The notes under the pieces: generated by a model
Told to the model about the DNA's origin: nothing
Seen by the model: only the letters and a program-made list of their open reading frames with translations
Database searches by the model: none
In this document: positions 15,482 through 20,429 of the stretch, piece by piece
How the letters are laid out: every line of letters begins with the position of its first letter
How positions within the stretch are numbered: position 1 is the stretch's first letter
Assembly: GCA_013215865.1 (NCBI GenBank)
Contig: JABSQL010000264.1
Location: 1 to 20,429, forward strand
Length of the DNA: 20,429 nt
Source: Candidatus Margulisiibacteriota bacterium
GTDB lineage: Bacteria; Margulisbacteria; Marinamargulisbacteria; DT-59
Direction: 5' to 3'
Position numbers and translations under genes: made by a program

Positions 15482-16471
15482 ATGTCTGATGAACTCGAAA
15501 AAATAAATTTACTTGTAGAAAAAGAATCCGCTTTTATTGAGAAGCTACTTTCAGAAGTGGGGAAAGTGATTGTGGGTCAAAACTATGTTTTAGAACGCCT
15601 ATTAATAGGCATTTTAACGAATGGGCATATTTTGTTGGAAGGTGTTCCAGGTCTTGCAAAAACGCTTGCTGTCAAAACCTTGTCTAATGCGGTGCATGCA
15701 AAGTTCAGTCGTATACAGTTTACACCTGATTTACTCCCAGCAGATCTTATTGGGACCCTTATTTACAACCAATCAGAACAGTCATTTATCCCTAAACTGG
15801 GCCCAATATTTGCAAATTTTATATTGGCAGATGAAATCAATAGAGCGCCCGCTAAAGTTCAAAGTGCACTATTAGAAGCCATGCAAGAAAGGCAAGTAAC
15901 TATTGGGAACGATACCTATAAATTGGAGGAACCATTTTTGGTTCTCGCCACTCAAAACCCCATTGAACAAGAAGGCACCTACCCACTACCTGAAGCACAA
16001 TTGGACCGGTTTATTATGAAACTGAAGGTGATGTATCCCAAAAAAAGTGAAGAGAAAGAAATAATCAATCGTATGACAAGTAATGAAAAAATAGAGGTCA
16101 CTCAAATCGTTAGCCCTAAAGATATTATGAGGGCACGAGAAGTTGTCAACCAAATATATGTGGATGACAAAATTAAGGACTATGTTCTTGATGTGGTCTT
16201 TGCAACTAGAAACCCAGAAGAGTATAACTTAAGCGATTTAAAAACCTGTATTGAATATGGCGCTTCTCCTCGGGCGTCTATCTATTTGATCCAAGCCGCT
16301 AAAGCACATGCGTTTATTAAAAGAAGAGGATATGTTACACCTGAAGATATCAAATCAATCGGTCGGGATGTATTGCGCCATCGCATTATTCCCTCGTTTG
16401 AAGCAGAAGCAGAAGAACTGGATTCGGATGCCATTATTGATAGGTTATTTTCTGAAATAGAAGTTCCATAA
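15482..16471 (+). CDS. moxR: MoxR family AAA+ ATPase
   Basis: AAA+ ATPase believed to act as a chaperone with VWA-domain partners. The 329-residue product has Walker A GVPGLAKT (54-61), Walker B ILADEINRAP (about 114-123) and the family signature QSALLEAMQERQVTI, followed by LATQNPIEQEGTYPLPEAQLDRF, which carries sensor 1. A winged lid region ends the protein (SPRASIYLIQAAKAHA...DIKSIGRDVLRHRI). GAGGAG at 15469-15474 is seven bases from the ATG. It opens a compact operon: DUF58, a membrane protein, two VWA proteins and a TPR protein follow with gaps of 0-6 bases or overlaps. That is the arrangement of the Bat operon, whose products are membrane-associated. Confidence 0.95.
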   Translation: MSDELEKINLLVEKESAFIEKLLSEVGKVIVGQNYVLERLLIGILTNGHILLEGVPGLAKTLAVKTLSNAVHAKFSRIQFTPDLLPADLIGTLIYNQSEQSFIPKLGPIFANFILADEINRAPAKVQSALLEAMQERQVTIGNDTYKLEEPFLVLATQNPIEQEGTYPLPEAQLDRFIMKLKVMYPKKSEEKEIINRMTSNEKIEVTQIVSPKDIMRAREVVNQIYVDDKIKDYVLDVVFATRNPEEYNLSDLKTCIEYGASPRASIYLIQAAKAHAFIKRRGYVTPEDIKSIGRDVLRHRIIPSFEAEAEELDSDAIIDRLFSEIEVP

Positions 16472-16476
16472 CCGTC

Positions 16477-17358
16477 ATGATTCCCAAAGAAACACTCCAT
16501 AAAATCCGTTCTTTGGAAATCAAGACGAGAAAATTGGTGAATTCCACTTTTTCTGGGGGTTATCATTCTGTGTTTAAGGGAAAAGGAATTAGTTTTTCTG
16601 AAGTTCGTGAATATTGTCCTGGTGACGATGTTCGCTTAATAGATTGGAATGTGACTGCCAAGGTGGGATCTCCATATATCAAATTATTTGAGGAGGAACG
16701 AGAGCTCACTGTAATGATCTTGGTAGACATTAGTGCGTCTGGAAAATTTGGTAGTAACGATCAAACGAAAATTGACTCTGCGGCTGAAATTGCGGCAATT
16801 CTTGGGTTTTCAGCAAATAAAAATAATGATCGAGTTGGATTAATTCTTTTTACCAATGAAGTAGAGCGTTATATACCACCTAAAAAAGGTAAAAACCACA
16901 TGTTTCGCATTTTGAGAGATATCTACTACTTTAAACCAAAAAATAAAACGACATCTTTATCATCGGCTTTACGCTTTTTATTGAATACTCAGCACAAGAA
17001 ATCCGTTGTGTTTATCATATCAGATTTCCTTGATCAAGGATTTGATCATATGATGCGTCTTTCAGCTAAAAAGCATGATGTTGTTCCCATCGTAATTGAA
17101 GATCCTCGGGAAAAAGATTTACTTAATTTGGGGCACCTCTACCTTGAAGATGAAGAAACAGGAGAGACCGTGCTCATTAATACAAAATCTCTCCATTTTC
17201 AACAAGCATTTAAGAATATTGTGTATCAAGAGCAGCTTGAAAAGGAACGGTTTTTTAAATCCATTAACGTGACACCCATCCGGATATCAACAAAAGGGGG
17301 ACTTATGAAGGCCTTGCAAGGATATTTTAAAACCCGTTTCAAAAAAATAACGAATTAA
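16477..17358 (+). CDS. DUF58 (VWA-like) protein of the Bat operon
   Basis: A 293-residue cytoplasmic protein with the DUF58 signature: FSGGYHSVFKGKGISFSEVREYCPGDDVRLIDWNVTAKVGSPYIKLFEEERELTVM. A degenerate MIDAS-like site begins at DISAS (84-88), with a downstream KTTSLSSALRF threonine segment and FIISDFLD, so the VWA fold is probably metal-binding. No transmembrane segment is visible. In MoxR/Bat loci this protein is a usual partner of the ATPase, although its biochemical role is not established. It starts five bases after moxR and ends directly against the next ATG, consistent with co-translation. Confidence 0.92.
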   Translation: MIPKETLHKIRSLEIKTRKLVNSTFSGGYHSVFKGKGISFSEVREYCPGDDVRLIDWNVTAKVGSPYIKLFEEERELTVMILVDISASGKFGSNDQTKIDSAAEIAAILGFSANKNNDRVGLILFTNEVERYIPPKKGKNHMFRILRDIYYFKPKNKTTSLSSALRFLLNTQHKKSVVFIISDFLDQGFDHMMRLSAKKHDVVPIVIEDPREKDLLNLGHLYLEDEETGETVLINTKSLHFQQAFKNIVYQEQLEKERFFKSINVTPIRISTKGGLMKALQGYFKTRFKKITN

Positions 17359-18297
17359 ATGATGATCTTTAGATTGGTGCTATATGTATGTATATTATTT
17401 GGATTCATGCCTCTTTGGGGAGATGTGTATATACACCATCAAGTGACTCCCAACATCGGTACGATAGGAGACCCCCTTGCTTATAGTATTGTCGCTACAC
17501 AAAATTCATCTTTTGAATTAATTCCTCCAAATGAAGAACATTTGGACCCTTTTATCATGAAATCACCGCCGATACACTTTCCAGATGTAGTGAATGGAAT
17601 CACTACCTATAAAGTAGATTATGATCTGGCCCTTTTTCAAATTGGAGAGGTATGGATTCCCACTCAAAATATAACCATTATCCAGAATCAACAATCGCGT
17701 ATTCATCAGCTGCCACCCATTAAAATAACCATTCAAAGTATATTACCTGAAGAAAAAGACAATTTGGATATACGAGATTTAAAAGATTTAATTAAGATAT
17801 CTCTAAATATATTGCCATGGATAATAGGTGGTCTTATATGTCTTGCCCTGATTTCTTTGGGGTATTACCTCTTCTTGAAACACAGAAAATCAAAATTAGG
17901 TGCAGATCCCTTTTGTGAGGTAGCATTTCAAACACCCAGGGATATGGCCATTTCAGAGTTAGAGAAATTAGAGAAGCAACAGCTCATTCAACAGAAGAAA
18001 GTAAAAAAACATTACTACATATTGACGGATATTATGAAACGGTATTTATCAACAATATTCCAGGCTAAGATTAGTGAAATGACCACAGATGAGATGCTAG
18101 AAACCCTTATGTCTGTTGAGATGGACAAAGAAACCTTAAAAAGAGTACAATTTTTGTTTGAAGCGATGGATCCTGTTAAATTCGCAAAGAAAGTGCCAGA
18201 TATTAATACTCATGAAAAAGACTGGAATCGTGCGCTCAATATCATTAATCGAATAACACCGCCTCCAATAGCTAACCAAGAAGGTAAGGACGCTTAA
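17359..18297 (+). CDS. Membrane-anchored BatD-like/DUF4381-type protein
   Basis: The 312-residue product begins with a signal peptide or anchor (FRLVLYVCILFGFMPLWG, about 4-21). A beta-rich extracytoplasmic domain follows (VTPNIGTIGDPLAYSIVATQNSSFELIPP, then YKVDYDLALFQIGEVWIPTQNITII), resembling the protein-interaction domains of BatD. A transmembrane helix sits at about 152-174 (LPWIIGGLICLALISLGYYLFL). The rest is a charged cytoplasmic tail that is mostly helical (ISELEKLEKQQLIQQKKVKKHYYILTDIMKRYLS). Classical BatD is longer and follows batC, whereas this one precedes batA. I therefore place it in the operon as a BatD-like/DUF4381-type component by architecture and context, not by a diagnostic motif. 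It begins immediately after the DUF58 stop and ends one base before batA. Confidence 0.7.
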   Translation: MMIFRLVLYVCILFGFMPLWGDVYIHHQVTPNIGTIGDPLAYSIVATQNSSFELIPPNEEHLDPFIMKSPPIHFPDVVNGITTYKVDYDLALFQIGEVWIPTQNITIIQNQQSRIHQLPPIKITIQSILPEEKDNLDIRDLKDLIKISLNILPWIIGGLICLALISLGYYLFLKHRKSKLGADPFCEVAFQTPRDMAISELEKLEKQQLIQQKKVKKHYYILTDIMKRYLSTIFQAKISEMTTDEMLETLMSVEMDKETLKRVQFLFEAMDPVKFAKKVPDINTHEKDWNRALNIINRITPPPIANQEGKDA

Positions 18298-18298
18298 T

Positions 18299-19297
18299 AT
18301 GCATCTAGAATCTCCAGAATATTTACTATTAACTTTATTGCTTATTCCTATTTGGTGGTGGCGACATCAAAAACCCCAACAATCCACCATATTGTTTTCG
18401 AATGTGTATGCCCTTAGGGAACTTGGAAGCCCATTTATCACGTTCATATCAAGGATAATACCCATTTTAAGGTATGCAGCGCTCATCCTTATTATCATCG
18501 CACTTTCTCGTCCTCAAGAAGTGAATGTAGTGAAAAATATAGAAGAGGAAGGTATTGATATAATGCTAACCCTAGATATTTCTGGAAGCATGAATGCAGA
18601 AGATTTTAAACCTCAGAACCGCCTGGTCGTTGCAAAGAAAACCATTGTGAACTTTATTAAAAAAAGAAAAAGTGATCGCATAGGGTTGGTTGTTTTCGCA
18701 AGAGACGCCTACACAGCCTGTCCCTTAACACTGGATTATCAAGTATTTAATCAGTTTGTAAATGGCATTAACATTGGAGATGCGGGTGATGGGACCGCAA
18801 TAGGCATGGCGATTGCAACAGCCCTTAATCGTTTGAAAAGTAGTTCAGCAAAATCAAAAATCATCATATTACTAACAGATGGAGAGAATAATGCGGGAGA
18901 AATTGATCCCATAAGTGCCGCAGAATTGGCCAAAACATTGGGTATCAAAATATATACCATTGGCGTCGGGAAAAAAGGGGGAGCACCTATTCCCATAATA
19001 GACCCAGTACATGGAAAAATTTATGCGAGAAATCCAGATGGAAGTGTCGCATTAACCCGAATTGATGAAGATACTTTAAAGCGGATTTCAGCGATTACTT
19101 TGGGAAAATATTTTAGAGCCAATGATGAAAAATCTCTATCAGATATTTATGGGCAGATCGATCAGCTTGAGAAATCTAAAATTAAAGCATCTCGATTCAG
19201 AAATTATTCAGAGTTATTTCCTCAATTTGTTTGGCTGGCTTTTATTGTGTTGCTAGGAGAGATACTTGTCTCTGCTATATTTCTTAAAATACCATGA
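18299..19297 (+). CDS. batA: BatA: membrane-anchored VWA domain protein
   Basis: The 332-residue product has the BatA layout: a short N-terminal hydrophobic helix (SPEYLLLTLLLIPIWWW), a second (IIPILRYAALILIIIALSRP, about 48-67), a VWA domain, and a C-terminal helix (LFPQFVWLAFIVLLGEILVSAIFL). The MIDAS is complete: D93-x-S95-x-S97 (LDISGSM), the threonine in AGDGTAIGMAIATAL, and LLTDGENN. The conserved RPQ and RLVVAKKTIVNFI segments also match. The VWA domain is expected between the second and third helices on the periplasmic side. The ATG is one base after the upstream stop, with AAGGTAAGGA just before it, and the stop overlaps batB as ATGA, indicating coupled translation. The exact function of Bat proteins (aerotolerance or envelope integrity) is debated. 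Confidence 0.93.
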   Translation: MHLESPEYLLLTLLLIPIWWWRHQKPQQSTILFSNVYALRELGSPFITFISRIIPILRYAALILIIIALSRPQEVNVVKNIEEEGIDIMLTLDISGSMNAEDFKPQNRLVVAKKTIVNFIKKRKSDRIGLVVFARDAYTACPLTLDYQVFNQFVNGINIGDAGDGTAIGMAIATALNRLKSSSAKSKIIILLTDGENNAGEIDPISAAELAKTLGIKIYTIGVGKKGGAPIPIIDPVHGKIYARNPDGSVALTRIDEDTLKRISAITLGKYFRANDEKSLSDIYGQIDQLEKSKIKASRFRNYSELFPQFVWLAFIVLLGEILVSAIFLKIP

Positions 19298-20298
19298 TAT
19301 ATCAAAATTCTGAGTTAATTTGGTGGTTTTTAGTGATACCTGGTTTATGTTTGATTTTTTCAATGGGCTATATATACAGACGCAAACAGTTGGAGAAACT
19401 AATAAGCATAGAACTGTGGTCTCAAGTGGTAAGCTCATTAAGCTATACTCGGCGGTTTTGGAAATGCGTTTTGCTCTTAGCGGCTATATTTTGGATTGTG
19501 TTGGTGTTGTTACGCCCTCAATTTGGGACTCGTGAAGAAACAGTTACAAGAGAAGGGCAGGATATTCTAATAGCACTGGATACGTCTCTTAGCATGAACA
19601 GTGAAGACCTATCTCCTTCACGATTTGAAAGAGCAAAGCGAGAAATTGCAACCTTGATTGATAACTTGAAAGGAGATCGCCTGGGACTCATCGCTTTTTC
19701 TGGAAAAAGTTATGTACAATGCCCCCTCACTCTTGACTATAGTGCTGTGAAATTGTTCTTAAATGATATGTCAGTAGGAATGATTCCTACACCTGGAACC
19801 AATATGGAAAATGCGATCAGAACGGCTATAAAGTCGTTTAATACTCGGGAGAAAAAATTTAAAGTGCTGATAATTTTTACGGATGGAGAAAATCTCCAAG
19901 GAAACCTCGATAAATTGGCTCAGGATGCAAAACGAGAAGGTGTTGCCATTTATTCTGTTGGGCTAGGCTCCGAAGATGGAGAACCCATCCCTATCAGAGA
20001 TGATGAGGGGATTCTTTTGGGGTACAAAAAAGACAAAGAGGGAACCGTCGTAATATCTAAATTAAATAGTGATTTACTCAAACAGTTTGCTCAAAAATCA
20101 AATGGGTACTACTATCAGGCCCGTAATACAAATTTTGTAAGTGAGGATTTATATCGTGATATTTCATTACTTGAAAAAAAACAATTGGAAGAAAAAATGC
20201 ACCAACGATATCAAGACAAATATCAACCCTTTCTTTTAATTGCACTTTTCTTCTTGCTTATAGAGTGTATCATTCCAGAAAGGAAGAAGGCAAAATGA
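19294..20298 (+). CDS. batB: BatB: membrane-anchored VWA domain protein
   Basis: A 334-residue paralogue of BatA with the same plan: N-terminal helix (SELIWWFLVIPGLCLIFSMGYIY), second helix (FWKCVLLLAAIFWIVLVLLRP), VWA domain, and C-terminal helix (YQPFLLIALFFLLIECIIP). MIDAS residues are D96-x-S98-x-S100 (LDTSLSM), the threonine in IPTPGTNMENAIRTAI, and FTDGEN. RFERAKREIATLIDNLKGDRLGLIAFSG is typical of BatB. The start ATG overlaps the batA stop (ATGA at 19294), and its own stop overlaps the batC start (ATGA at 20295). Such repeated ATGA junctions suggest stoichiometric translation of the three proteins. Confidence 0.93.
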   Translation: MIYQNSELIWWFLVIPGLCLIFSMGYIYRRKQLEKLISIELWSQVVSSLSYTRRFWKCVLLLAAIFWIVLVLLRPQFGTREETVTREGQDILIALDTSLSMNSEDLSPSRFERAKREIATLIDNLKGDRLGLIAFSGKSYVQCPLTLDYSAVKLFLNDMSVGMIPTPGTNMENAIRTAIKSFNTREKKFKVLIIFTDGENLQGNLDKLAQDAKREGVAIYSVGLGSEDGEPIPIRDDEGILLGYKKDKEGTVVISKLNSDLLKQFAQKSNGYYYQARNTNFVSEDLYRDISLLEKKQLEEKMHQRYQDKYQPFLLIALFFLLIECIIPERKKAK

Positions 20299-20429
20299 GC
20301 GCAAGTTTTTCTTTTCTCATCATGATAATGACTATTATATTCAGTGTGATTACCACTCCTTTGTGGGCAGCAAATAAGTATTCCTATCACAAAGAAGGTA
20401 TGAGGGCCCTTGAAGATGGAAATATTCCA
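20295..20429 (+). CDS. BatC-like secreted TPR protein (3' end outside the window)
   Basis: The frame opens at the ATGA junction with batB and runs to the window edge (45 codons seen). Residues 1-23 form a signal peptide (FSFLIMIMTIIFSVITTPLWA, cleavage near WAAN). The mature part begins YSYHKEGMRALEDGNIP, which looks like the start of a tetratricopeptide helix. BatC proteins (periplasmic, TPR-containing) normally follow batB, so position and start support the call, but the diagnostic repeats lie outside the window. Confidence 0.7.
   Translation, partial: MSASFSFLIMIMTIIFSVITTPLWAANKYSYHKEGMRALEDGNIP

Noticed and set aside
15621-15875. An 84-codon + strand frame inside moxR
   Set aside because: It runs in a different frame over the moxR Walker A and B region, which is strongly conserved in its own frame; it is a shadow.

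Overview
This AT-rich window has every convincing gene on the + strand, packed with short gaps or stop/start overlaps. It looks like chromosome close to a replication origin: the order mnmG (5' end outside the window), rsmG, parA, parB with three parS sites is typical of oriC-proximal DNA. LpxB (lipid A synthesis) and a complete Bat-type operon point to a Gram-negative, outer-membrane-bearing bacterium. ClpC next to RadA, with recognisable but diverged core proteins, suggests a lineage outside the classical Proteobacteria, perhaps FCB-like or a candidate phylum. No rRNA or other decisive marker is present, so the phylum stays open.

Layout. Positions 1-3707 hold mnmG (partial), rsmG, a previously easy-to-miss 38-codon membrane micro-ORF, parA and parB. 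parA is intact except for a one-base frame change exactly in its Walker A motif. Positions 3715-7296 hold a 1193-residue secreted YD/RHS-repeat protein, wedged between parB and clpC and carrying a parS site inside its coding sequence. Positions 7337-11231 hold clpC and radA (proteostasis and recombination). Positions 11232-11401 are a leader region with a strong sigma70-like promoter, followed by rpsB-tsf (ribosomal protein S2, EF-Ts), then dgt (HD-domain dNTPase) and lpxB. Positions 15406-15481 hold an inverted repeat, a candidate promoter and an RBS. From 15482 to the end runs a moxR - DUF58 - membrane-anchored BatD-like protein - batA - batB - batC (5' part only) operon.

How the parts work together. 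ParA/ParB with the parS cluster should position and segregate the origin. MnmG and RsmG modify tRNA and 16S rRNA. ClpC and RadA handle protein turnover and recombination intermediates. S2 and EF-Ts serve translation. The MoxR ATPase with DUF58 and the VWA proteins is a likely envelope-associated chaperone or assembly system (the 'aerotolerance' Bat family), in which MIDAS-bearing VWA domains project from the membrane.

The points most worth a second look are the Walker A frame change in parA, the parS site inside the YD-repeat gene, the presence of that secreted protein in the partition locus, the coupled micro-ORF between rsmG and parA, and the short BatD-like protein placed ahead of batA. 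No IS element, CRISPR array, tRNA or rRNA gene was recognised.
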